From: Cyclobacteriaceae bacterium
GTDB lineage: Bacteria; Bacteroidota; Bacteroidia; Cytophagales; Cyclobacteriaceae
Direction of reading: 5' to 3'
DNA length: 64,000 nucleotides
NCBI GenBank assembly: GCA_019638355.1
Contig: JAHBTY010000002.1
Location: 449,001-513,000 of the forward strand
The first letter of the stretch is position 1, and each line of letters starts with the position of its first letter. The notes beneath the pieces were generated by a model. The model did no database searches. It worked only from the letters and a program-made list of their open reading frames with translations, and was not told where the DNA came from. Of the stretch, positions 46,693 to 55,438 are shown in pieces. The position numbers and the translations under genes are program-made.

Positions 46693-46708
46693 TGTTCAGC
46701 AATGAACA
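46693..46708. promoter_or_regulatory. inverted repeat TGTTCA-GCAA-TGAACA
   Basis: Perfect 6-4-6 inverted repeat in the 175-bp gap before the FtsX-type permease gene. The half-site is the same as in the palindromes at 30277-30325, but the spacing differs. A possible operator. Confidence 0.35.
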
Positions 46709-46843
46709 TTTTGAAACTTTTTAAAAAATCTGAAACCATTTGCAACTTATTACCCGGATTGTCGATCTGTTAAAAAAATTTCCATTCTGGCTTGATACCT
46801 TTTTAACCAACGCCAGTATTACAATTCTAATCCTCCGGCAATT

Positions 46844-49210
46844 ATGTTCAGAAATTACTTTGTAGTAATGGTGCGCAACCTGTTCAAAAACGGGTTTTAC
46901 TCCTTCATTAATATTGCTGGCCTGGCACTGGGCATTACCTGCAGCATTTTAATTCTGCTGTGGGTGGCTGACGAAACCAGCTTTAATAAATTCATTCCCA
47001 AGGCCAACCGGCTATACCAGGTTTGGGTGCGTGCGCAGTTCGATGGTAAAATCAGTTCGTGGACGAGTGTGCCGCTGCCCACTTACGAAGCATTTAAAAC
47101 CGCCCACAGCAACATTGCACGCATGGCTGTTACCGATTGGGGTGGCGAACACTTGATTACGGTTGGTGAAAACCGATTAATTAAAAGAGGCTATTGGGTA
47201 AGTGAAGAATTTCTGGAGATGTTTGAATTTCCGCTGGTGGTGGGCAATGCCGAACAGGTTTTGGATGCTCCGCCTTCCATTGTTATTACCGAATCAACAG
47301 CTAAATCTTTATTTGGTGATGAAGATCCGATTAATAAAGTTATCCGGTTAAACAATGAATACGATCTGAAAGTATCGGGTATATTGAAAGACATACCCGG
47401 CAACTCTACCTTTCAGTTTGATTTTTTATTGCCCTGGAAGTTTCGGGAACAGAATAACCAATGGGTGCGCGATAACATGACCAACTGGGGTAACTATTCC
47501 TTTCAGGTATTTGCCGAGTTGAACGATCCTGCGAATCATTCGGCTGTAGAAGAAAGTGTGAAAATGATGTTACAAGAGCATGGCGAAACCGATACCAAGC
47601 CCGAATACTTTTTATACCCGATGGAGCGCTGGCGATTATTCAGCAGTTTTGAAAACGGAGTTGAAACCGGAGGTATGAATGATTATGTGCAACTTTTTAC
47701 TATAATCGCCATCTTCATCATCATCATCGCCTGCATTAATTTTATGAACCTGGCCACTGCGCGCAGCGAGCGCAGGGCCCGCGAAGTAGGTGTACGCAAG
47801 AGTATTGGCTCCAAACGCAGAGAACTTGTATTGCAGTTTATTGGCGAATCAACCTTTATTGCCCTTATCGCTTTCGCGATTGCTATTCTGGCTGCGCAAT
47901 TGTTATTGCCGTACTACAACAACCTGGTGGATAAGAAACTCTTTATTGATTATACTTCTTCACAATTCTGGATTGCCTCGTTGGGTATGGTGCTGTTGGT
48001 GGGTCTTGTTTCCGGAAGCTATCCCGCATTTTACCTCTCCTCCTTTCAACCCGTTAAAGTTTTAAAAGGTAAACCTACGGTAGGCAAAGGCACCAGTTTA
48101 CCACGCAAAATTCTGGTGATATTACAATTTGGATTTTCTATTTTGCTAATCATCGGAACCATCGTAATCTATCAGCAAATACAATTGGTAAAAAACCGGC
48201 AATTGGGTTACGATCAGGAAAACCTGATGGCAGTAAGTTATACCAACGAAGTACGCACCAACTATCGCGCTATTAAGTTAGAGTTGCTAAACACCGGTGT
48301 GGTGGAAGCTGTTACCAAATCCAACAGCCAGATTACCGATATCAACTCCAATAATTTTTTAGGCTGGCCGGGCAAGCCTGAAGAACTGCGCGTAATTTTT
48401 ACCACCATTGCCACCGAATATGATTATACCAAAACCATGGGTATAAAAATGTTGGAAGGCCGAGACTTCAGCGAAGATTTTAAAAGCGACACCGCTGCCA
48501 TCGTAATCAACAAGGCCGGTCTTGCTCTTATGAATCTGCAAGACCCCATTGGTACCGAACTGGATTTGTGGGGCGGCAAACGCAAATTGATTGGTGTGAT
48601 GGACGATGTATTGATGGGTTCACCCTTTCAGCCTGTAAAACCATTGTTTGCCATCCTGGAACCCGAGTGGATTGATGCGGTATCGATCCGCTTAAAAAAG
48701 ACAAACGATTTGCAAGCTTCAATCAATGCGGTAAAATCCGTTTTTGAAAAATATGCTCCGGCTTATCCCTTTGAATATCGTTTTGCCGACCAGGAATTTC
48801 AGAAAAAATTCACTACCATCAATCTCACCAGCACATTGGCCAGTTTGTTTGCAACGCTTACCATAGTTATTACCGGACTTGGATTGTTTGGGCTGGCCGC
48901 CTTTACGGCCGAGCAACGCACCAAAGAAATTGGTATTCGTAAAGTAATGGGGGCCTCGGTTCCTAACCTGGTTGGTTTAATGTCGAAAGATTTTTCGGTG
49001 CTGGTGATTATTGCGTTTGTATTCTCTTCGCCCTTGGCCTGGTGGGCACTTACCAACTACTTGCAACGCTACACCATTCGCACCCCATTGGCCTGGTGGA
49101 TATTTCCACTTACCGGCCTGGTAGCATTAATATTTGCATTATTGATTGTTAGCACACAAGCTTTGAAGGCTGCCAAAGCCAACCCGGCTACTTCGCTGCG
49201 CAGCGAATAA
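46844..49210 (+). CDS. FtsX/MacB-like ABC transporter permease
   Basis: 788 residues built as two tandem copies of a membrane helix, an extracytoplasmic MacB_PCD domain and three membrane helices. Repeat 1 opens with MVRNLFKNGFYSFINIAGLALG and ends in the FtsX segment RSERRAREVGVRKSIGSKRRELVLQFIGES. Repeat 2 ends in EQRTKEIGIRKVMGASVPNLVGLMSKDF. This long form lacks its own ATPase and is abundant in Cytophagales, often in antimicrobial-peptide or lipoprotein export. No ATPase gene is adjacent. Confidence 0.92.
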   Translation: MFRNYFVVMVRNLFKNGFYSFINIAGLALGITCSILILLWVADETSFNKFIPKANRLYQVWVRAQFDGKISSWTSVPLPTYEAFKTAHSNIARMAVTDWGGEHLITVGENRLIKRGYWVSEEFLEMFEFPLVVGNAEQVLDAPPSIVITESTAKSLFGDEDPINKVIRLNNEYDLKVSGILKDIPGNSTFQFDFLLPWKFREQNNQWVRDNMTNWGNYSFQVFAELNDPANHSAVEESVKMMLQEHGETDTKPEYFLYPMERWRLFSSFENGVETGGMNDYVQLFTIIAIFIIIIACINFMNLATARSERRAREVGVRKSIGSKRRELVLQFIGESTFIALIAFAIAILAAQLLLPYYNNLVDKKLFIDYTSSQFWIASLGMVLLVGLVSGSYPAFYLSSFQPVKVLKGKPTVGKGTSLPRKILVILQFGFSILLIIGTIVIYQQIQLVKNRQLGYDQENLMAVSYTNEVRTNYRAIKLELLNTGVVEAVTKSNSQITDINSNNFLGWPGKPEELRVIFTTIATEYDYTKTMGIKMLEGRDFSEDFKSDTAAIVINKAGLALMNLQDPIGTELDLWGGKRKLIGVMDDVLMGSPFQPVKPLFAILEPEWIDAVSIRLKKTNDLQASINAVKSVFEKYAPAYPFEYRFADQEFQKKFTTINLTSTLASLFATLTIVITGLGLFGLAAFTAEQRTKEIGIRKVMGASVPNLVGLMSKDFSVLVIIAFVFSSPLAWWALTNYLQRYTIRTPLAWWIFPLTGLVALIFALLIVSTQALKAAKANPATSLRSE

Positions 49211-49224
49211 GAGTTTTTTAAAAA

Positions 49225-49288
49225 GTAGTTTACTTGGTTTAAGTTAGGAAGCATTATAATGCTTCCTAACTTAAACCAAGTAAACTAC
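49225..49288. repeat. perfect 64-bp palindrome
   Basis: Arms of 32 bp (49225-49256 and 49257-49288) are exactly complementary with no spacer; the centre reads GCATTA|TAATGC. It fills the gap between the permease stop and era, and its right end touches the era -7 box. It could extrude as a cruciform or, in RNA, form a very stable hairpin that ends permease transcription. Confidence 0.95.
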
Positions 49289-49293
49289 CTTTG
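49286..49293 (+). promoter_or_regulatory. -7 promoter box TACCTTTG of era
   Basis: Perfect TAnnTTTG. The predicted start (about 49297) is next to the ATG at 49298, so the transcript would be leaderless. Confidence 0.6.
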
Positions 49294-49297
49294 TCCG

Positions 49298-50173
49298 ATG
49301 CACCAATCAGGCTTTGTAAGTATTGTTGGCAAGCCCAACGTGGGCAAGAGTAGTTTAATGAATAAACTGGTTGGCGAAAACCTATCCATTATAACTGCAA
49401 AAGCCCAAACTACGCGCCATCGCATTATGGGTATTTTAAATGGCGATGATTTTCAGATTGTTTATTCCGATACGCCTGGTTTGCTGGAACCCAAATACGA
49501 ACTGCAGCAAACCATGATGAGCTACGTAAAGGTTTCGCTGGATGATGCCGATGTAATTTTGCTGATAGTAGAGTTGGAAGAAAAATTTGATGAACAACTT
49601 TTTGCCTTCCTCAAAAAAATTCAAACCCCCATTGTGCTGGTGATTAATAAAATTGATCTGGCCAAAGGATCGCAGGTAGAAGATAAGATTGAGTACTGGA
49701 AAAAGCTTATTCCCGCAAAGGAGATTATACCCGTATCGGCCAAAGCCGGAACCAACCTGGAAAAACTCTTACCCCTTCTTAAAAAATATTTACCCGAACA
49801 TCCGGGCTACTATCTAAAAGACGATCTTACCGATCGCAGCGAGCGCTTTTTCGCATCGGAAATAATTCGCGAAAAAATTTTTTTGAATTACGAACAGGAA
49901 ATACCGTATAGCAGCGAAGTGGGTATTGAAAATTTTAAAGATGAAGAAACTATTATTCGCATCCGCGCCACTATTTATGTAGAGCGCGATTCGCAGAAAG
50001 GAATTATTATTGGAAAGGGTGGGAGTTCGCTCAAGAAGGTGGGTACCGAAGCCCGCAAATCATTGGAAGCTTTCTTTGGTAAGAAAATATTTCTGGAAAC
50101 CCATGTTAAGGTTGCCGACAACTGGCGCAAGCAAAAACTTAAGCTAAAACAGTTCGGCTACGGTGAAAATTAG
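49298..50173 (+). CDS. era: GTPase Era
   Basis: 291 residues from ATG 49298 (MHQSGFVSIVGKPNVGKSSL). A longer frame from 49259 would be translated from the palindrome and is rejected. GTPase motifs G1 GKPNVGKS, G3 DTPG and G4 NKID are followed by the KH domain at the C-terminus (GIIIGKGGSSLKKVGTEARKSLE). Era binds 16S rRNA and helps 30S assembly. Followed by der after a gap of about 100 nt containing three copies of ATTAGCCAAT. Confidence 0.97.
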   Translation: MHQSGFVSIVGKPNVGKSSLMNKLVGENLSIITAKAQTTRHRIMGILNGDDFQIVYSDTPGLLEPKYELQQTMMSYVKVSLDDADVILLIVELEEKFDEQLFAFLKKIQTPIVLVINKIDLAKGSQVEDKIEYWKKLIPAKEIIPVSAKAGTNLEKLLPLLKKYLPEHPGYYLKDDLTDRSERFFASEIIREKIFLNYEQEIPYSSEVGIENFKDEETIIRIRATIYVERDSQKGIIIGKGGSSLKKVGTEARKSLEAFFGKKIFLETHVKVADNWRKQKLKLKQFGYGEN

Positions 50174-50217
50174 CCAATGATTCGATTAGCCAATTGCCTA
50201 TACTGCAATTAGCCAAT
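50169..50217. repeat. three direct copies of ATTAGCCAAT between era and der
   Basis: Copies at 50169-50178, 50185-50194 and 50208-50217, spaced 16 and 23 bp apart. Confidence 0.7.
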
Positions 50218-50271
50218 GGGAATTGAAAAGTAATTGGCACCTTTGCACATTGAACATCGATAATCAGTTGA

Positions 50272-51579
50272 ATGGCAAATATTGTAGCAATAGTAGGCAG
50301 ACCAAACGTAGGCAAATCCACCTTTTTTAACAGACTGGTAGCACAACGCCAGGCAATTATGGATGATATGCCGGGGGTTACGCGCGACCGCCACTATGGC
50401 TATGCCGAATGGACAGGAAAGTACTTTACCGTGATTGATACCGGGGGTTATGTTACTGGTTCAGATGATAAGTTTGAATCGCAGATAAGGCGACAAGTTG
50501 AGTTAGCACTTGATGAGTGTACGGCTGTAATTTTTATGGTGGATTGCCAAACCGGCCTAACGGGATACGACAAGGATTTTGCCAATATCATTCGCAGATC
50601 AAAAAAGCCAGTATTTATTGCGGCCAACAAAGCCGATACGCCCAATAAAGCTGCAGAGGCAAGCGAGTTTTACGAACTGGGCATGGGCGAAGTATTCCCC
50701 ATTTCGGCCGAGAACGGTTCGGGAACAGGTGAGTTGTTAGATGAATTGATAAAAGTATTTCCAAGCGAAGGCGTGGAAGATCCCGATGCTGGAATTCCTA
50801 AGATTGCCATTTTGGGCAGACCCAACGTAGGTAAATCCTCCTTTCTGAATGTATTGTTGGGTACTGAGCGTAGCATTGTAACCGATGAAGCCGGCACTAC
50901 GCGCGATGCCATTCATAGCCGGTATAAAATGTACGGCAATGATTTTATTTTGATTGATACGGCCGGTATCCGCAAAAAAAGCAAAGTACACGAAGATGTA
51001 GAGTTCTATTCGGTACTGCGCTCGCTTCGGGCACTGGAAGAAAGTGATGTGTGTATAATTCTGATTGATGCCGAACGCGGCCTGGAATCGCAAGATGTAA
51101 ACATTATAGTTTTAGCCCACAAGCAAAATAAGGGGATTGTATTAATGGTAAATAAGTGGGATTTGGTTGAGAAGGATAGCAAAACGGCCGATAAGTTCAA
51201 GAAGGAAGTTTTAGAAAAACTGGCACCCATTGACTACATCCCGCTTGTGTTTGCATCGGTGCTTACCAAGCAGCGGATTTTTCAGGTTATTGAAAAGGCC
51301 GTTACCGTATTTAACAACAAAACCAAGAAAGTACCAACCTCGGCTTTAAACGATGCCCTTTTACCCGAAATTGCACACTACCCACCACCTGCTATTAAGG
51401 GTAAGCTCATTCAGATTAAATACATTACCCAAATAGCGGCCAAGTCGCCAGCGTTTGCATTTTTCTGCAACCTGCCGCAATACATTCAACCTTCATACAC
51501 CCGGTTTTTGGAAAATCGTCTGCGCGAAAAGTTCGACTTTGAAGGAGTACCCGTGCGATTATTCTTCCGGAAAAAATAA
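50272..51579 (+). CDS. der: GTPase Der (EngA)
   Basis: 435 residues with two tandem GTPase domains: domain 1 GRPNVGKSTFFN, DTGGY and NKAD; domain 2 GRPNVGKSSFLN, DTAGI and NKWD. A C-terminal KH-like domain (PALIKGK-type segment PPPAIKGKLIQIKYITQ) follows. Der is required for 50S assembly. It pairs with era as in many Bacteroidota. A -7-like CACCTTTG lies about 30 nt before the start. Confidence 0.97.
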   Translation: MANIVAIVGRPNVGKSTFFNRLVAQRQAIMDDMPGVTRDRHYGYAEWTGKYFTVIDTGGYVTGSDDKFESQIRRQVELALDECTAVIFMVDCQTGLTGYDKDFANIIRRSKKPVFIAANKADTPNKAAEASEFYELGMGEVFPISAENGSGTGELLDELIKVFPSEGVEDPDAGIPKIAILGRPNVGKSSFLNVLLGTERSIVTDEAGTTRDAIHSRYKMYGNDFILIDTAGIRKKSKVHEDVEFYSVLRSLRALEESDVCIILIDAERGLESQDVNIIVLAHKQNKGIVLMVNKWDLVEKDSKTADKFKKEVLEKLAPIDYIPLVFASVLTKQRIFQVIEKAVTVFNNKTKKVPTSALNDALLPEIAHYPPPAIKGKLIQIKYITQIAAKSPAFAFFCNLPQYIQPSYTRFLENRLREKFDFEGVPVRLFFRKK

Positions 51580-51683
51580 TCAGCAAACGATTGTTGTAGG
51601 AATAGTGTAAGGTTATCGCAAAAATCTTCTAATAATTTTCTAATATTTTAGAGCATAAGGCCAAAATCAACCCGTTTTGCCAT

Positions 51684-51691
51684 TATCTTTG
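51684..51691 (+). promoter_or_regulatory. -7 promoter box TATCTTTG
   Basis: Perfect TAnnTTTG, 30 nt before the ATG of the small lipoprotein. Confidence 0.6.
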
Positions 51692-51721
51692 CGCCCAAAT
51701 TCAAAAAAACCTGAAAAAACT

Positions 51722-51895
51722 ATGAAAAAAATTGTTGCATCCCTTATCGTTTGTGGCTTTGCAGTAGCAATGGTTGCTTGCGGTGCTAAGAAAGAAGAAG
51801 CTGCTGCTGCGGTGGATTCTGTAACCACAGAAGTTGTGGCTACTGTAGATTCATTAGCAGATACGCTGAAAACAGCAGTTGATTCAATCAAGTAA
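51722..51895 (+). CDS. small lipoprotein (57 aa)
   Basis: Starts MKKIVASLIVCGFAVAMVAC with a lipobox at VAC (Cys20). The mature peptide is about 38 residues, rich in Ala, Val, Thr and Asp and apparently helical (VDSVTTEVVATVDSLADTLKTA), with near-repeats of VDSxxxE/DxVxxT. It has its own promoter and a strong terminator, so it is a genuine monocistronic gene. No function known. The longer frame from 51677 lies over the promoter and is rejected. Confidence 0.8.
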   Translation: MKKIVASLIVCGFAVAMVACGAKKEEAAAAVDSVTTEVVATVDSLADTLKTAVDSIK

Positions 51896-51919
51896 TTCAA
51901 TTCAAAAAGATTGAAGCCG

Positions 51920-51948
51920 GGCTTTAGAGTTTTCTAAAGCCTTTTTTA
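51920..51948 (+). terminator. rho-independent terminator of the small lipoprotein gene
   Basis: GGCTTTAGA / TCTAAAGCC stem, loop GTTT, followed by a T6 run. Confidence 0.88.
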
Positions 51949-51969
51949 TTTTTCGCTTTTTACGGGCCT

Positions 51970-52587
51970 GTGTCGATACGCGAACAATTACAACCTCACC
52001 TTCCGGCAGCTACGCTCGAATACTGCACCCAACTCTGGCAGCAAAACCCATTTCATTTTCACCTCAGCAAAAAGCGGGTTTCCAAATCGGGCGACTTTAC
52101 CTGCCGCCAGGGCCACACACCTCGCATTACGGTTAACCAAGATCTTACCCCGCTTGAGTTTTTAATCACATATGTACATGAAGTAGCGCACTTGCATGTC
52201 CATAAAACTTATGGCTTTAAAGCCGAAGCGCATGGAACAGAATGGAAGCTGAAGTTTCAGGAGTTGATGCGCCCTATTCTTCACGAACACATTTTTCCAG
52301 AACCGATTTTTAGTTGTTTGATTCAACACATGCAAAATCCAAAGGCCTCGACTTATGCCGATGGCGAACTTACGAGATTGCTGCATCGGGGCGATCCGCG
52401 AACATCAAAATTGGTTTACCTGGCCGACTTGCCCGAGGGAAGTACGTTCGATTTAAACGGACGGTGGTTCCGCAAAGGCAAACTAAGGCGCACCCGCGTG
52501 TTATGCACTGAGATTAAATCAAAGCGGCAATTTTTGGTACCTGCCGATGCTCCAGTAGGTCATGCCCAGCTTACCTTGTGGGGTTAA
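51970..52587 (+). CDS. SprT-like zinc metalloprotease domain protein
   Basis: 205 residues from a GTG start. The SprT signature has the zinc motif HEVAHLHVHKTYG (HExxH plus a third His) and then HGTEWKLKFQELM. The C-terminal part has a beta-rich segment (STFDLNGRWFRKGKLRRTR) in place of a classical zinc ribbon. The eukaryotic relative Spartan degrades DNA-protein crosslinks; the bacterial role is uncertain. Confidence 0.88.
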   Translation: MSIREQLQPHLPAATLEYCTQLWQQNPFHFHLSKKRVSKSGDFTCRQGHTPRITVNQDLTPLEFLITYVHEVAHLHVHKTYGFKAEAHGTEWKLKFQELMRPILHEHIFPEPIFSCLIQHMQNPKASTYADGELTRLLHRGDPRTSKLVYLADLPEGSTFDLNGRWFRKGKLRRTRVLCTEIKSKRQFLVPADAPVGHAQLTLWG

Positions 52588-52600
52588 TCTGAAAAATCCT

Positions 52601-52634
52601 CCGAGGTCTTTATGCATCAGTTAATAGACCTCAG
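52601..52634. terminator. hairpin between convergent genes
   Basis: CCGAGGTCT / AGACCTCAG arms around a 16-nt loop, between sprT-like and the ABC exporter. Confidence 0.55.
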
Positions 52635-52643
52635 AGTATTTAG

Positions 52644-54812
52644 TTAAGAAACAACATCCAACATCGGAAATTGCTGCTTCCATAAGTTGAAGTAATGACC
52701 TTGTTTGTTTAAAAGGTCGGAATGAACTCCCGCTTCAACTACCTCACCTTTATCCAGCACTACAATTTTATCGGCTTGATATACGGTGCTTAAGCGATGG
52801 GCAATTATCATCACGGTTTTTTCACGACTTCGCAGTACTTCAATCATGCGTTGAACGTATCGTTCAGAAGCCGAATCCAAAGATGAGGTGGCTTCGTCCA
52901 GAATCAAAATCTCAGGGTCTTTATACAAGGCGCGTGCAATTGCAATGCGTTGCTTCTGGCCACCTGAAAGTGTAGCTCCGTTTTCACCCAGATACGTACT
53001 GAAGTTATTGGGAAGCTTTTCAATAAACTCCATAATACCCAATGCGTTGCAAATGGTGATTATCTTTTTCATGTCGGGCTGATAATCACCCACTGCGATA
53101 TTATCAACCACGTTGCCAGCAAACAAATCTATCTTTTGAGGTACCACGCCAATCATAGACCGCAACGATTCGTTTTCGATGTACTTTAAATCATAATCAC
53201 CAATGCTTACACTCCCGCTTTGCAGCGGATACAAATTTTGAAGCATCGCCATCAGGGTAGATTTACCTGAACCACTCTCACCTACAATGGCCGTAACTTT
53301 TCCTTTCGGGAATTGCACAGTCAGATTTTGAAAAACGGTTACACGACTGCCATACCGAAAGTTCACATTCTTAAATTGGATGTCGCCAATCAGCTCGGGT
53401 GTTAGTTTAACTTTGTTCTCATCTTTCTCGCGCTCCAAATCCATTATTTCGAAGAGACGATCAGCTGCGATTACAGCATTTTGAATAGTCTTATTCATTC
53501 CTATCAAACTACTTACCGGACCGGTGAAATATGCGATCAATGCGTAGAATGAAAGTAATTCCCCCGGTGTGATTTCATTATCCAACACATAGCCAGCACC
53601 TACCCACAGAAGAACAATAGTAAATAGCCTTGAGAAAAACTCAGAGGAGTTGCCGGTGAAAATGCTATTGATACCCGATTGATAAACTGTTTTTAAAAGC
53701 GTAATAAACCGAACCTCTGTTTTTAGATTGGTAAAACTTTCCAAACCAAAACTCTTTATGGTATGCACAGGATTTAATGACTCCACCAATTGCGATTCCA
53801 ACTCAGCCGAGTTCTCCATTAATTTACGCTCTACTTTCTTATTGAGTTTGTTGGTGATGAAGTAGATAATTGAATAGAAGGGTATGATTAAGAGAATAAC
53901 CAATGCCAGTTTCCAGTAATAGGTAAACATAAGGGCAAAGGCTAAAATCAGAATAAAGATATTTACAGCTACATTAATAAGTACATCGTTTACAAACGCC
54001 CGGATTTTTACCGCATCGTTTATACGCGAAATGATTTCACCCACGCGCATAGTATCAAAAAATTGCTGCGGTAATTTGAGCAAGTGTTTGTAATACCCTA
54101 AAATCAATTGCGCATCTATCATCTGCCCTGTGCGCAAAGTGAAAACGCTTTTAGAGGCTCCTATAAAAATTTGAACGACTAATAGTGCAATCATGGCCAC
54201 ACTCATGATGTTCAATAAATTCCGGTTGCCATCTATCAGCACATAGTCAATAATTTTTTGGACATAGATAGAAGTAGAAAGCCCAATAACCGTATAAACC
54301 AACGCCCCAAATAACGCTTGCAGCATGATGGCTCGGTGCGGATAAATCAATTGCCAGAATCTTGTGCCTACTGAAACTTTTGTGTTGCCGGTTTCAAAAC
54401 TTTGGTTGGGCAACATTAACACCAAAACGCCCGTCCAGATTTTTTTAAAGACTTCATGGCTATACCGATGCAACTGGCCATCGGCCGGATCCATTACTTC
54501 AATGTGCTTGGGATTAGTGGTATAAATCACTAAGTAATGGTGTAATACTTCCTTTAGAATGACATGCGCAATAGCAGGTTTTGGAATCTTAAAAAGACTA
54601 TCGAACTCGCCCCGGACACCTTTCGTATCAAAGCCTAACTTATTAGCAGCCTCGATCAACCCTAAAACATTGGTACCTTTTTTATCGGTAGAAGCAAGTT
54701 GGCGGATGCGTGAAACCGGTAGTTTAAGTTCATAGTTAGCGGCAATAGAAGCAAGACAGGCCGCACCACAGTCGGTTATATCGCGTTGTTTTACTTTAAT
54801 ACCGGGTTTCAT
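52644..54812 (-). CDS. C39-peptidase ABC exporter for double-glycine-leader peptides (PCAT)
   Basis: 722 residues. The N-terminal C39 peptidase domain (1-130) has the catalytic Cys in ITDCGAACLASIA and His in HYLVIYTTN, with Asp in VMDPADG. Six membrane helices (about 160-440) follow, then the ATPase with Walker A VGESGSGKST, signature LSGGQKQRIAIARAL, Walker B ILILDEATSSLD and the H-loop. Such exporters cut leaders after Gly-Gly and secrete the mature peptide. Two fitting precursors are encoded at 58.5-59 kb on the same strand, with an HlyD adaptor between. The IS element at 55.1-56.4 kb now separates this gene from the adaptor. Confidence 0.94.
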   Translation of the reverse strand: MKPGIKVKQRDITDCGAACLASIAANYELKLPVSRIRQLASTDKKGTNVLGLIEAANKLGFDTKGVRGEFDSLFKIPKPAIAHVILKEVLHHYLVIYTTNPKHIEVMDPADGQLHRYSHEVFKKIWTGVLVLMLPNQSFETGNTKVSVGTRFWQLIYPHRAIMLQALFGALVYTVIGLSTSIYVQKIIDYVLIDGNRNLLNIMSVAMIALLVVQIFIGASKSVFTLRTGQMIDAQLILGYYKHLLKLPQQFFDTMRVGEIISRINDAVKIRAFVNDVLINVAVNIFILILAFALMFTYYWKLALVILLIIPFYSIIYFITNKLNKKVERKLMENSAELESQLVESLNPVHTIKSFGLESFTNLKTEVRFITLLKTVYQSGINSIFTGNSSEFFSRLFTIVLLWVGAGYVLDNEITPGELLSFYALIAYFTGPVSSLIGMNKTIQNAVIAADRLFEIMDLEREKDENKVKLTPELIGDIQFKNVNFRYGSRVTVFQNLTVQFPKGKVTAIVGESGSGKSTLMAMLQNLYPLQSGSVSIGDYDLKYIENESLRSMIGVVPQKIDLFAGNVVDNIAVGDYQPDMKKIITICNALGIMEFIEKLPNNFSTYLGENGATLSGGQKQRIAIARALYKDPEILILDEATSSLDSASERYVQRMIEVLRSREKTVMIIAHRLSTVYQADKIVVLDKGEVVEAGVHSDLLNKQGHYFNLWKQQFPMLDVVS

Positions 54813-54863
54813 ACCTCTGCTTTAATTGTTTATCTTTAACCTAACTAAATAAGTTTGATAATT

Positions 54864-55031
54864 ATGTCGCTTACTAAGACACGAAAGACAAAGAAAGCAG
54901 CCACAAAAAAGGGAGTTAAAAAGCGAAAGCCAGCAAACAAAGGCTTTGATAAGGCTTGGCAGTTTTGGAAAAATACTCAAATTGATTTGAGTGGATTCAC
55001 TTTTAACCGAGAAGAAGCAAATGCCCGATAA
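54864..55031 (+). CDS. probable antitoxin of a broken VapBC-like pair (55 aa)
   Basis: ATG 54864 to TAA 55031. The N-terminal half is strongly basic (TRKTKKAATKKGVKKRK). The C-terminal half (FDKAWQFWKNTQIDLSGFTF) ends in a short acidic/basic helix, as in antitoxins that wrap a PIN toxin. The next frame starts 11 nt before its stop and opens like a PIN domain. The pairing is inferred from overlap and pattern; no antitoxin DNA-binding fold was recognised. Confidence 0.55.
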   Translation: MSLTKTRKTKKAATKKGVKKRKPANKGFDKAWQFWKNTQIDLSGFTFNREEANAR

Positions 55032-55071
55032 TATTTTTGTTGATTCAAATGTGTTGCCCGTATTTATAGCT
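55021..55071 (+). pseudogene. PIN-domain toxin, 5' fragment cut by an insertion sequence
   Basis: Reads MPDNIFVDSNVL, the typical first strand of a PIN ribonuclease with its first catalytic Asp, for 17 codons. It then enters the IS left end and stops. The remainder of the toxin is not found on the other side of the IS. Confidence 0.6.
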
Positions 55072-55145
55072 GTACGGTACTAGGCTGATTTTTTTGAACA
55101 GGTTAAAAGTAGAGTTTTTTAATTTTAACCTAACCAAACAGTCAA

Positions 55146-55415
55146 ATGAAAAAGATGCGTTTTACCGAGGCCCAGATTATTGGGATACTCAACGAACAGT
55201 CACAACAGGATCAAAAGGTTTCAGAAGTATGCCGCAAACATGGCATAAGCGAAGCTACGTTTTACAATTGGCGTAGTAAATATGCAGGCATGAAAGTAGA
55301 TGAGCTTAAGCGGCTTAAGGAACTGGAATACGAGAACGCAAGGCTAAAGAAAATTGTAGCAAACCAGAGTCTGGAGATCGATGCCATTAAGGATTTACTT
55401 ACAAAAAAGTTTTAA
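55146..55415 (+). CDS. IS3-family transposase OrfA
   Basis: 89 residues. The helix-turn-helix of the transposase (KKMRFTEAQIIGILNEQ...CRKHGISEATFYNWRSKYAG) is followed by a leucine-zipper helix (LKELEYENARLKKIVANQSLEIDAIKDLL). The A6G slippery heptamer at 55403-55409, just before the stop, allows -1 frameshifting into OrfB to make the fused OrfAB transposase. Confidence 0.95.
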   Translation: MKKMRFTEAQIIGILNEQSQQDQKVSEVCRKHGISEATFYNWRSKYAGMKVDELKRLKELEYENARLKKIVANQSLEIDAIKDLLTKKF

Positions 55416-55438
55416 CGCCTGATCAGAAAGAACACGGC

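Noticed and set aside
49259-49297. N-terminal extension of Era read from the palindrome
   Set aside because: The same residues would be read from the opposite arm, and Era homologues start at MHQSGFVSIVGKPN; the extension also precedes the predicted transcription start.
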